From positions 1 through 16,890 of the forward strand of contig DLCK01000054.1 of the NCBI GenBank assembly GCA_002480565.1: DNA of 16,890 nucleotides, in the 5' to 3' direction. Positions 1 through 7,126 of this stretch are shown here, piece by piece. The translations under genes were made by a program, and so were the position numbers. Numbering within the stretch: position 1 is the stretch's first letter; each line of letters starts with the position of its first letter. The notes below the pieces were generated by a model. It saw only the letters and a program-made list of their open reading frames with translations. It did no database searches and was not told the DNA's origin. The DNA is from Phycisphaerales bacterium UBA7800. Its GTDB lineage: Bacteria > Planctomycetota > Phycisphaerae > Phycisphaerales > Phycisphaeraceae.

Positions 1-49
1 CCTAATCCCTAATCCCTAATCCCCAATCCCCAATCCCCAATTCGAAATT
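1..49. repeat. 7-bp tandem repeats (CCTAATC / CCCAATC)
   Basis: Three copies of CCTAATC are followed by two of CCCAATC and a degenerating CCCAATT and CGAAATT, all in a 7-bp register. The array begins at or before the window edge, so its full length is unknown. Heptameric runs of this kind occur between genes in several bacterial phyla. It lies just upstream of pheT, and no promoter or ribosome-binding site is evident in it. Confidence 0.85.
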
Positions 50-79
50 CATTTCCCATTTTGTTACGCTTTACCGTCT

Positions 80-2101
80 ATGAAACTCAGCTTAAATTGG
101 CTTAATCGTTATCTGTCCGCCCCGGCCTCGCAGGAGAAGGTTTGTACCCTCCTCGGTCAGCAGGGCTTTCCCATTGAAGACCAGGAACAACTTCCCGGCG
201 GTGATGTCTTTATCGACGCGGAAGTCACCTCCAATCGATCCGACAGCCTGTCACACATCGGCATGGCACGCGAGGTCTCCGCGGGGGATTCAGAGCTACA
301 ACTCAACACACCGGACATCACCATCACGGAGTCCGACACCGCAGTCGAATCACTCACTTCGGTTGCCAATGACGAAACCGAACTTTGCCCGGTCTACACC
401 GCCCGTGTGATCCAAGGTGTCAAAGTCGGCCCGTCTCCCCAATGGCTTGTCGATCTACTCGAAGCCATCGGCTTGCGGTCGGTGAACAATGTCGTGGACG
501 TGACCAACTTCGTGCTCATGGAAATGGGCCAACCGCTGCACACCTTTGACATGGATAAACTCGACGGTGGCAAGATCATCGTCCGTCGCGCTAAAGCTGG
601 CGAAGCCTTCGCTGCCATCGATGGCACGAACCATAAACTCGATGACGCCATGCTGGTTATCGCAGATGCTTCCAAACCTCAAGCAGTTGCAGGTGTCATG
701 GGCGGGCTCGACAGCGAGGTCACCGATGGCACTACCAACATCCTCTTGGAGTCTGCACGATTTGATCAGCTCTCCGTGCGCACCACCAGTCGCCGCATGA
801 AACTCTCCAGCGATTCAAGCTACCGCTTTGAACGTGGTGTTGATCCTTGCGGCGTGGAAATCGCTTCCAAACGTGCTGCCCAACTCATCATGGAACTGGC
901 AGGGGGGACATTAGCCAAGGGTGTGATCCGTGCTGGCGAAACGGAGCCTGTTCCCAAGGTCATCGAGCTTCGCATCAAGCGTTGTAACGACATCATGGGC
1001 GTTACTCTCAAGCCAGAAGTGATGGCTGGATTGCTCAGTTCGCTGACACTCGAAACTGAAATTGAGGGTGATAAGCTCAAAGTCACCGTGCCAACCTATC
1101 GTTCGGACATTGAACGTGAAGTGGACTTGATCGAAGAAGTCACTCGCATGTACGGCATGGCGAATATCCCTGTCAATGACAGCATTACACTCCGCGTGCG
1201 TCCGCCACAAAACAATCTCAAAGCGCGCAAACGTCTTGGGCAAATTCTTGTTTCGCATGGCTATTGTGAAACAATGACCTTCAGTTTTGTGAATCCCAAG
1301 CTTGGTGGCCGATTTGTGCCAGTAGGTAACAAGCCCCTTGAAATTGGTGATGAACGCCGCAAGTCCGAACCAATGCTTCGCCCGAGTTTGATCCCGTCTC
1401 TGATGATCTGTCGCAAGGGCAATCAGGATGTGGGTAACAGCGATGTCAAACTTTTCGAAACCGCATCCGTCTGGTCTAGAAACGCTAAAGATGAAATCGT
1501 CGAACACCGCGAATTGGCATTGCTTGCTGATGTATCCGACCCGCAGTTGGCTCTGCGCAGCATGCGTGGTTTGCTTGAAGAGTTGGCAGAACGGCTTGGG
1601 GGCAATGTTGACCTTCAACTTGAAGCGACCGATGCGAAATGTTACTCCGATGCATTAGCTGTGACATTAAACGGCAAAGCCATCGGCATCATGGGACTCA
1701 TCGACAAGAAAACCCAGGACGCATTTGATCTGCAAACGCCGGTCATTGCTGCCTCATTGGTCTTGCAACCCTTCATTGATCTGTATCCTGCCCAACGGCT
1801 GGTTGGATCATTGTCCCGCTTCCCAGCCATCGAACGTGATCTGTCGGTGCTGGTGAAAGATGAAGTGACCTGGGATCAGATTCAGGAACAGGTCTTGGCC
1901 ACCAAGCCTGAATTTATGGAGTCGTTAGATTTCGTAACCACTTACCGTGGCAAGCCGATCCCCAAGGGCATCAAGAGTGTGTCGCTGCGATTAACCTTCC
2001 GCGATGAGCAAAGCACCTTGCGTCATGAACAAGTCGACGGCCAGATGCAGACAGTGATCAACGCGCTGACAAGTAAGCTCGAAGCCGAAATCCGCGCGTG
2101 A
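80..2101 (+). CDS. pheT: Phenylalanine--tRNA ligase beta subunit, short form
   Basis: This is the beta subunit of the (alpha-beta)2 enzyme that charges tRNA-Phe in the cytoplasm. The 673 residues contain an N-terminal segment (MKLSLNWLNRYL), a B3/B4 editing domain from about 104 to 270 with VVDVTNFVLMEMGQPLHTFD and ERGVDP, a B5 domain from about 290 to 365 ending in REVDLIEEVTRMYG, a catalytic-like core, and a C-terminal FDX-ACB anticodon-binding domain from about 580 (SRFPAIERDLSVLV). Bacterial PheT is usually close to 800 residues. Here residue 40 passes directly to the stretch that in E. coli follows the OB-fold tRNA-binding domain, so that domain of about 110 residues is absent. The ATG at 80 has no clear Shine-Dalgarno sequence. 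pheS is not in the window and may lie upstream. Identity is very secure. Confidence 0.97.
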   Translation: MKLSLNWLNRYLSAPASQEKVCTLLGQQGFPIEDQEQLPGGDVFIDAEVTSNRSDSLSHIGMAREVSAGDSELQLNTPDITITESDTAVESLTSVANDETELCPVYTARVIQGVKVGPSPQWLVDLLEAIGLRSVNNVVDVTNFVLMEMGQPLHTFDMDKLDGGKIIVRRAKAGEAFAAIDGTNHKLDDAMLVIADASKPQAVAGVMGGLDSEVTDGTTNILLESARFDQLSVRTTSRRMKLSSDSSYRFERGVDPCGVEIASKRAAQLIMELAGGTLAKGVIRAGETEPVPKVIELRIKRCNDIMGVTLKPEVMAGLLSSLTLETEIEGDKLKVTVPTYRSDIEREVDLIEEVTRMYGMANIPVNDSITLRVRPPQNNLKARKRLGQILVSHGYCETMTFSFVNPKLGGRFVPVGNKPLEIGDERRKSEPMLRPSLIPSLMICRKGNQDVGNSDVKLFETASVWSRNAKDEIVEHRELALLADVSDPQLALRSMRGLLEELAERLGGNVDLQLEATDAKCYSDALAVTLNGKAIGIMGLIDKKTQDAFDLQTPVIAASLVLQPFIDLYPAQRLVGSLSRFPAIERDLSVLVKDEVTWDQIQEQVLATKPEFMESLDFVTTYRGKPIPKGIKSVSLRLTFRDEQSTLRHEQVDGQMQTVINALTSKLEAEIRA

Positions 2102-2121
2102 GTTGGTGTAAGAGATTGCTG

Positions 2122-2333
2122 TTGGCTTTTACCACTGAGTCACAGAGGCTCAGAGATCAAGGCAGAGCCAAAGAAATTGAGATTGAATAAATCACAAGCC
2201 CAAGGCTGATCGCCGCCGGTGCGAAGCATGGGATGGGTATCGCATGGATGCAGTAGATCCCACGCTTAAATTGATCAATTGTTTTAACTCTGTCTTGAAC
2301 TCTGTGTCTCTGAGCCTCTGTGGTTAAAGCCAA
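2122..2333. repeat. Inverted repeat pair 1, CACAGAG type, 114-bp loop
   Basis: The left arm (about 2122-2170) carries ACCACTGAGTCACAGAGG, and its imperfect reverse complement forms the right arm (about 2285-2333), which ends CTCTGTGGTTAAAGCCAA. Both arms also share an inner tail close to TCAAGRCAGAG. The loop (2171-2284) holds no ORF. It contains a nested stem (2225-2234 with 2257-2266) and a perfect 12-bp palindrome, AATTGATCAATT (2269-2280). The element separates the convergent 3' ends of pheT and the lipoprotein gene. It could act as a bidirectional terminator, but no proper T-run is seen. Confidence 0.85.
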
Positions 2334-2360
2334 CCAAGCTCAAAAGCATATAAGAACATA

Positions 2361-2981
2361 TTACATCGTGCTTCGGCCGTGCATCTGGTCGATGCGAAGG
2401 CGAAGTTGCTTGGCCCATTCAGCGAAGATTTCCTTGGCAGCCGCTTCGTCTTGAAGATCTTGGATGGAGACAGGATGTTTTTCGTCAGCGATGACCAGGG
2501 CGCCAAGTTGTTGTTTACCATCAAGTGACAGAATTTCAGCTTCGACAACAGCCTGTCCCGGTGCCAAACCCTTGGTGACATGGTCTTCGGTTTGAGCATA
2601 GACACTGGATAAGTCATTGATTTGTGCAAGGACGATGCGGATGCGAACCACGCCTGGTTGAGGTTTGTACACCAGCGAGTATCCGGCTTTGGTCATATCC
2701 GCTTTGATGGTTTGATCCAATTGGCTTGCAATTTGTTTGAGTTTTGCAGGGCGGATCTTGGTTTTGGTGTCCATGCGGTAGTGTGCGTTTTCAACGAGAA
2801 ACGCGTTGTAGTTACTCACTTCAGATTGCATGTATACCAATGCGGTGGGATTCTGGGCATAGAGATTGGAATAGTCCGCAAGCTTGGATGTGTCGATGGA
2901 GGTGTTGGACTGGCAGCCGGTCACCGAAAACAACATCAACAGACACAGGGCAACAACGGACATGCGAGTAGCGTAGGACAT
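2361..2981 (-). CDS. DUF3313-like lipoprotein
   Basis: This 206-residue protein begins with a lipoprotein signal: a short charged start, a hydrophobic stretch (VVALCLLMLFSVTG) and a lipobox ending at Cys23 (VTGC). It is therefore probably lipid-anchored in an envelope membrane. The mature part contains an amphipathic stretch followed by KAGYSLVYKPQPGVVRIRI and then GQAVVEAEILSLDGKQQLGALV, which resembles the DUF3313 lipoprotein family as I remember it. That family has no established function. The ATG at 2981 is supported by AAAGAGG five bases upstream. The gene stands alone on the minus strand, with 171 bp between it and the receiver gene. The lipoprotein call is strong and the family assignment moderate. 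Confidence 0.78.
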   Translation of the reverse strand: MSYATRMSVVALCLLMLFSVTGCQSNTSIDTSKLADYSNLYAQNPTALVYMQSEVSNYNAFLVENAHYRMDTKTKIRPAKLKQIASQLDQTIKADMTKAGYSLVYKPQPGVVRIRIVLAQINDLSSVYAQTEDHVTKGLAPGQAVVEAEILSLDGKQQLGALVIADEKHPVSIQDLQDEAAAKEIFAEWAKQLRLRIDQMHGRSTM

Positions 2982-3042
2982 ATCAACCTCTTTGTGATGG
3001 ACTTAATGAATTCAAACGCGGGGCAAATCGGATGCGGATTAT

Positions 3043-3065
3043 TCTAACAGGAAATCCGTGTTAGA
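3043..3065 (-). promoter_or_regulatory. Inverted repeat next to a -10-like box, upstream of the lipoprotein gene
   Basis: TCTAACA (3043-3049) and TGTTAGA (3059-3065) form a perfect 7-bp inverted repeat with a 9-base gap. Read on the minus strand, the element runs into TAGAATAAT, a good match to a -10 hexamer, roughly 60 bases before the lipoprotein start. The -35 region is poor. It could be an operator over a promoter or a weak hairpin behind the receiver gene. It lacks the T-run of a terminator. Confidence 0.3.
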
Positions 3066-3152
3066 TGAATCGGATGGCAAACAAACCTCTTATGTGTTTG
3101 ATATTCGTTATTGAAAAGAGGGCTGGATTTGAGATGGCATAGGTGCATTGAA

Positions 3153-3548
3153 CTATTTGAGCAGGTGATCAATGGTATTCAGCAGGTCTTGTTCGTTCAC
3201 CGGTTTTAGAAGCGTCGGCAAGTCACGCAACGACTCGGGGAGCATGGTTTCGGTACTGCCGTATCCTGTGAGGAAGATGAAAGGAATCTGCCTGTTTTGC
3301 AGTTTTTCAGCGACGGGAGTGACCACCTGTCCCTGAAGATTGATATCCAGGACGGCGGTGTCAATTTTTTGCTTATCAATGAGCTCTAAAGCAGCTTCAA
3401 CCGTTGGTGCCGGACCGATGATGTGCCAACCGTACTCTTCCATCAGGAAAGTGAAGGATTGAGCTACAGCAAAGGAGTCCTCAACGAGCAGCACATTCAG
3501 TCTACCAGTTGGATGGGTGTTGATATTGTTATTAAGCGACTGTGTCAT
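3153..3548 (-). CDS. Stand-alone response regulator receiver protein
   Basis: This is a single receiver domain of 131 residues with no output domain. Counting from the ATG at 3548, it has the acidic pair Glu23-Asp24 (LLVEDS), phospho-acceptor Asp68 (AVLDINL), Thr94 (IFLTGYG) and Lys115 (LLKPV), all the residues needed for phosphorylation by a histidine kinase. The pattern GPAPTVEAAL...VLDINLQG...IPFIFLTGYGS is like receivers that partner HWE- or PAS-type kinases; that match is from memory. A GTG at 3563 would add five residues. I prefer the ATG because GGGAG lies just before it, although the spacing is short. It follows nuoB by only a few tens of bases, so the two may be co-transcribed. No kinase gene is in the window. 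Confidence 0.9.
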   Translation of the reverse strand: MTQSLNNNINTHPTGRLNVLLVEDSFAVAQSFTFLMEEYGWHIIGPAPTVEAALELIDKQKIDTAVLDINLQGQVVTPVAEKLQNRQIPFIFLTGYGSTETMLPESLRDLPTLLKPVNEQDLLNTIDHLLK

Positions 3549-3585
3549 ATGCTCCCGGGACACAACACAAGCTGTCCGCCTTTAA

Positions 3586-4131
3586 TCAAACCACAGCGGG
3601 GGTCGGAGTAGGCAGTCCATGTTCCTTGCTGTTGACCTTGGAACCTTTGGGCATGCCAAGAGTCTTCTTCTGGATCTTGTCCTGCAGACGCATAAGGCCT
3701 TCAATCAATGCTTCGGGACGAGGCGGGCAGCCGGGCACGTACACATCCACCGGCACAACCATATCCACACCCTTGACAACGTGATACCCATACTTGAAGT
3801 ACGGGCCGCCACCGACGGTGCATGCACCCATGGCCATCACGTATTTGGGTTCAGGCATCTGGTTGTAAAGTCGCTTGACACGTGATGCCATTTTATAGGT
3901 CACCGTACCCGCCACGATCATCAAGTCCGCCTGACGGGGTGTGGCACGAAACGCACCGGCACCAAAGCGGTCAATATCAAAACGTGATGCACCAAAAGCC
4001 ATCATCTCAATAGCACAGCAGGCCAGGCCAAAAGTCATCGGCCAAATACTGCTTTTGTTGGCCCAGTTGAGAAACCAGTCCATCTGCGTCACGATGACGC
4101 CTTCTTCAAAGCGATTTTCAATCCAACTCAT
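3586..4131 (-). CDS. nuoB: NADH-quinone oxidoreductase subunit B (complex I, N2 cluster)
   Basis: NuoB is the peripheral-arm subunit that holds the terminal 4Fe-4S cluster N2, which passes electrons to quinone. The 181-residue protein has the adjacent cysteines Cys38 and Cys39 (FGLACCAIEMM), Cys104 (MGACTVGGGPY) and Cys135 (VPGCPPRPEAL), all four N2 ligands. The family block RFGAGAFRATPRQADLMIVAGTVT is intact. The C-terminal 20 or so residues (GSKVNSKEHGLPTPTPAVV) are a variable tail. The gene is not next to nuoA or nuoC, unlike the usual nuo operon. The ATG at 4131 has no clear Shine-Dalgarno sequence. It is divergent from ktrB across a 159-bp gap. Confidence 0.97.
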   Translation of the reverse strand: MSWIENRFEEGVIVTQMDWFLNWANKSSIWPMTFGLACCAIEMMAFGASRFDIDRFGAGAFRATPRQADLMIVAGTVTYKMASRVKRLYNQMPEPKYVMAMGACTVGGGPYFKYGYHVVKGVDMVVPVDVYVPGCPPRPEALIEGLMRLQDKIQKKTLGMPKGSKVNSKEHGLPTPTPAVV

Positions 4132-4290
4132 AGCGGGTTGTTCCGGGGTATTGTGTCGTTTTCAGTCTTGGAACATTGTATGTCGGATGAAGTTAATTGG
4201 CTAGTTTTGATTGCGGTTACTTAAAATTGGATTTTGAAACATATCGTCAAAAAATGCCCCAACTCATCGGCTACAGTACACTAAGCACAC
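4132..4290. other. Divergent intergenic region between nuoB and the ktrB-like gene
   Basis: These 159 bp must hold the 5' ends of two oppositely transcribed genes. The stretch is AT-rich in the middle (about 4200-4255). I could not pick a convincing -35/-10 pair on either strand, and saw no repeat arms of the type found between the other genes. Confidence 0.4.
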
Positions 4291-6057
4291 ATGAGTCAGA
4301 CTTCAGAACCAACTCGTTTGCCTGTAAAGCATGAGGCGTTACCGCCAAGGATATTGCTCCGACGTCTGGGGTTGCTACTGGTGTCTGGGGTCTTGGCAGC
4401 ATTGGACCGTGGCTTTAACCAGCAGCCACTTGCACCGATCTGGCTTCACAGCATGCAAATCCTCTGCATGGGCACCTACTTGGTGGACTTCTGGATTCTC
4501 AAACCACCTTCGCAATTGAGCATGTTGGCGACTAGGCAGTTTGTCTCCGTAGCCAGGATGCTCCACAGTCTGCTGGTGGTCAGTGCGATTTTAGGGGTTA
4601 TGGAATTCAACCAATTCTGGGTGCTTTTTGATTTGATCGTGGTGTTGATGCTTTGCGTGAATCTCTGGTGGTTGAACATGCTCATTTCGAGGCTGCTTGC
4701 CAAGCCGGAGTTGTTGTTGCCGATGGGATTCATCCTGCTCATTGCCGTGGGGACAGTACTGCTCAAATTGCCTTTGGCAACAATGCCCGGTCCCGCACTT
4801 TCATGGACAGACTCGCTGTTTACCATCACCAGTGCGGTTTGTGTGACGGGCTTGATTGTTCGAGATACGGCAACAGATTTTACCCCGTTTGGCCAGGCGA
4901 TCATCGGCATTTTCATACTCATTGGCGGACTGGGCATTATGATTTTCGGGACCGTCTTTGCCATGCTCTTAGGAGCGAGGACATCGCTACGTGAAGAGAT
5001 TACTTTAAGTCGCGTACTCAACGATCAGCCATTACAGAATGTCGTGAAGTTGACTCAGTTTATTTTGCTTTGCACGTTGGTTTGCATCGGGCTTGGGACG
5101 GTAGCAATGTTGCCATTCTGGGATGGGGCAATGTCGACGTCGCAGCGACTGGGATACAGTCTGTTTCACAGTGTCAGTGCGTTTTGCAATGCCGGTTTTG
5201 CCCTGCAGTCCGACAGTTTGATGCAGTATCGCTATTCACTTTTGTCTCATGGCATCATCGTCCCTCTGATTGTAATTGGCGGGATTGGTTTTCCTGTGAT
5301 CAACAATTTATATGGGTGGGTGCGATACAAGAGTCGGTTGACCTTGCATACCAAGACGGTTTTGACCACCACAGCTGTGTTGTACATCGGCGGGACACTG
5401 CTTTTGTTTGCTGCTCAGTTAGCCGGTCATGCGCATGATGCTGCTGGCCTGAATGTCACCGCCAACGCAGCGCATCAGACGATCACGGTCAGTGAACTTG
5501 GAGGCAAGTTGGCGGATGCGAGTTTCCTGTCATGGTCCACGCGTACTGCGGGCTTTAACACCACTGATATGTCCAATCTGTCCAGTGGTGAATACTTCGT
5601 CTCCATGCTGCTGATGATGATTGGCGGCTCACCCTCAGGAACCGCAGGGGGGATGCGTACCACGACGGTCGCCTTGATTTTCATGGGGCTTTTAGCAACC
5701 TTGCGACAGAAAGACGAAGCGACCGCTTTTGGAAGACGATTGGACGAATCACTGATTCGTAAAGCTGCGGCGTTGGCGGCGTGCTATGTGGCGTTGGTAA
5801 GTATGTCGACGTTTTTACTCTGTCTCTCCGAGCCGTTCCCGTTTATCAGAATTTTGTTTGAAGTGATCAGTGCCGGCACGTGTACCGGACTCTCAACAGG
5901 CATTACCGCTGAATTGACGACGTTCGGCAAGCTGGTGATCGTGGTGACCATGTTCCTCGGACGTCTGGGGCCGATGGGGTTACTGGTGATCCTGTTTTTC
6001 AAGACTGCCCAGGGAGCAAGGTTCCGTTACGCCAGAGAAGATGTGTTGTTGGGTTAG
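4291..6057 (+). CDS. ktrB: Ktr/Trk-type potassium uptake channel subunit with extra N-terminal helices
   Basis: This 588-residue inner-membrane protein belongs to the TrkH/KtrB superfamily, in which four pore loops form a K+ pathway. The four filter segments are TSAVCVTGL (Gly187), SVSAFCNAGF (Gly302), STRTAGFNTTD (Gly421) and SAGTCTGLSTG (Gly533). The GGSPSGTAGGMRTTT stretch (445-459) matches the flexible gate region of KtrB. The first 140 residues or so hold about four additional hydrophobic segments before the first pore repeat, making it longer than the roughly 450-residue Bacillus KtrB. It is followed by an RCK-domain gene, its expected gating partner. No Shine-Dalgarno sequence precedes the ATG. 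Assignment to KtrB rather than TrkH rests on the filter sequences and the single-RCK partner. Confidence 0.9.
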   Translation: MSQTSEPTRLPVKHEALPPRILLRRLGLLLVSGVLAALDRGFNQQPLAPIWLHSMQILCMGTYLVDFWILKPPSQLSMLATRQFVSVARMLHSLLVVSAILGVMEFNQFWVLFDLIVVLMLCVNLWWLNMLISRLLAKPELLLPMGFILLIAVGTVLLKLPLATMPGPALSWTDSLFTITSAVCVTGLIVRDTATDFTPFGQAIIGIFILIGGLGIMIFGTVFAMLLGARTSLREEITLSRVLNDQPLQNVVKLTQFILLCTLVCIGLGTVAMLPFWDGAMSTSQRLGYSLFHSVSAFCNAGFALQSDSLMQYRYSLLSHGIIVPLIVIGGIGFPVINNLYGWVRYKSRLTLHTKTVLTTTAVLYIGGTLLLFAAQLAGHAHDAAGLNVTANAAHQTITVSELGGKLADASFLSWSTRTAGFNTTDMSNLSSGEYFVSMLLMMIGGSPSGTAGGMRTTTVALIFMGLLATLRQKDEATAFGRRLDESLIRKAAALAACYVALVSMSTFLLCLSEPFPFIRILFEVISAGTCTGLSTGITAELTTFGKLVIVVTMFLGRLGPMGLLVILFFKTAQGARFRYAREDVLLG

Positions 6058-6095
6058 GAAAGGGAGTCGTGATTCGTAAGTAGGATTTGATCTTC

Positions 6096-6123
6096 CGTCA
6101 TTCCCGCCTGTGCGCGAGTGACG
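6096..6123. repeat. Imperfect palindrome, CGTCATTCCCGC type
   Basis: A 28-base imperfect inverted repeat begins CGTCATTCCCGC and ends GCGAGTGACG, then runs into seven A residues. It resembles the common interspersed CGTCATTCC...GGAATGACG palindromes of many bacteria. It lies in the 121-bp gap between ktrB and ktrA. The A-run follows it on the + strand, so it is not a good terminator for ktrB. Confidence 0.5.
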
Positions 6124-6178
6124 AAAAAAAGCCTTGTCCTACTCCCTGTTTACTACTCCCTGAAAATGGAGAATCAAT

Positions 6179-6883
6179 ATGCGTTTTGCAATCATAGGTC
6201 TCGGACGCTTCGGCATGCGACTGGCTCGCCAACTCTATGAAGCAGGGCAGGATGTTATTGCCGTGGATGAGTCTCTTACGTTGATCGATCAGATTCGTGA
6301 CCATGTCACGTTAGCGATCGCAATGGATGCAACAGATGAAGCAGCCTTGGTGGCCAATAAAATCGACCAGGTGGATGTGGCCATCGTCAGTATTGGTGAA
6401 GACTTTGAAGCAGCGACTCTGGCTACTACGACACTCAAGCAACTTGGGGTCGCCCGAGTGATCAGTCGAGCTGTGACGCCGACCATCGAAATGATCATGA
6501 AACGCATCGGTGCGGATGACGTGGTCAATCCTGAGGATGAGTCAGCAGATCGCTGGGCCACCCGACTGGTCACGCCACACTTTATCAATCAGATGGTCAT
6601 CGGCGAGAAGTTCAGTGCAGTGGAAATCGTCACTCCCAACGCATGGGCAGGTAAGACACTTGTGGATCTGAATCTGCGACAGAAGTATTTCGTGAACATC
6701 GTTGCCATTCGAACCAAACTCACGCCTGAAGAAAAGTCCACGCAGGGAAAAGGTTCCGACGACTGGAAAACCCACCTGCCTGACCCCAACGTCCCGTTGC
6801 GCGTAGGCGAGCGTTTAATTGTCATCGGCGAAGACGAACACCTTGGAGCCATCCCTGTAGATCAGGCGGAGAATGGCAAGTGA
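6179..6883 (+). CDS. ktrA: Ktr-type potassium uptake regulatory subunit (RCK protein)
   Basis: This 234-residue cytoplasmic protein would form a ring under the KtrB channel and open it in response to bound nucleotide. It has one RCK_N (TrkA-N) Rossmann domain, with the glycine motif GLGRFG at 7-12 and Asp30 at the end of the second strand, spanning about 1-125. An RCK_C (TrkA-C) domain follows from about 140 to 225 (FSAVEIVTPNAWAGKTLVDLNL ... RVGERLIVIGED, where the first part is the start of the domain). A charged insert of about 20 residues (near 187-207) sits inside the RCK_C domain. The ATG at 6179 is preceded by GGAG with suitable spacing. It follows the channel gene by 121 bp in the same direction. 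Confidence 0.9.
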   Translation: MRFAIIGLGRFGMRLARQLYEAGQDVIAVDESLTLIDQIRDHVTLAIAMDATDEAALVANKIDQVDVAIVSIGEDFEAATLATTTLKQLGVARVISRAVTPTIEMIMKRIGADDVVNPEDESADRWATRLVTPHFINQMVIGEKFSAVEIVTPNAWAGKTLVDLNLRQKYFVNIVAIRTKLTPEEKSTQGKGSDDWKTHLPDPNVPLRVGERLIVIGEDEHLGAIPVDQAENGK

Positions 6884-6907
6884 GGGTAAACTATGTCGTT
6901 GAAATAA

Positions 6908-6939
6908 GTCCGTACAGGTATATGGACGGTTTGATTTTT
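6908..6939 (+). terminator. Possible weak terminator after ktrA
   Basis: GTCCGTA and TATGGAC form a 7-bp stem (one G-U pair) with a 6-base loop, followed by GGTTTGATTTTT. It lies 25 bp after the ktrA stop. The stem is short and AU-rich, so efficiency is doubtful. Confidence 0.3.
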
Positions 6940-7096
6940 AACACCAAGGCACGAAGATCGCGAAGGGCACGAAGTTTTAAGACAGTCATAAAGAGCTATT
7001 AAAGCAAGATGACTTTGAGATATTCGTTAATTGTCATTTTTATAAATTTGCCTTGCCCTTCGTGACCTTCGTGGTCTTCGTGCCTTCGTGTTAAAA
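6935..7096. repeat. Inverted repeat pair 2, CACGAAG type, 79-bp loop
   Basis: The left arm (6935-6974) has TTTTTAACACCAAGGCACG followed by further GCGAAGG/CACGAAG units. The right arm (7054-7096) is its imperfect reverse complement and ends CTTCGTGTTAAAAAA. The AT-rich loop (6975-7053) holds no ORF. The right arm ends only 30 bp before the trkA start codon, so any transcript starting upstream would carry this hairpin in its leader. Confidence 0.87.
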
Positions 7097-7126
7097 AATA
7101 ACGTTCGAAAATGCAACAGGAAGCAT

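Noticed and set aside
911..1618. 235-codon open frame on the minus strand
   Set aside because: It lies wholly inside pheT, has no recognisable motifs, and is antisense to conserved protein sequence.
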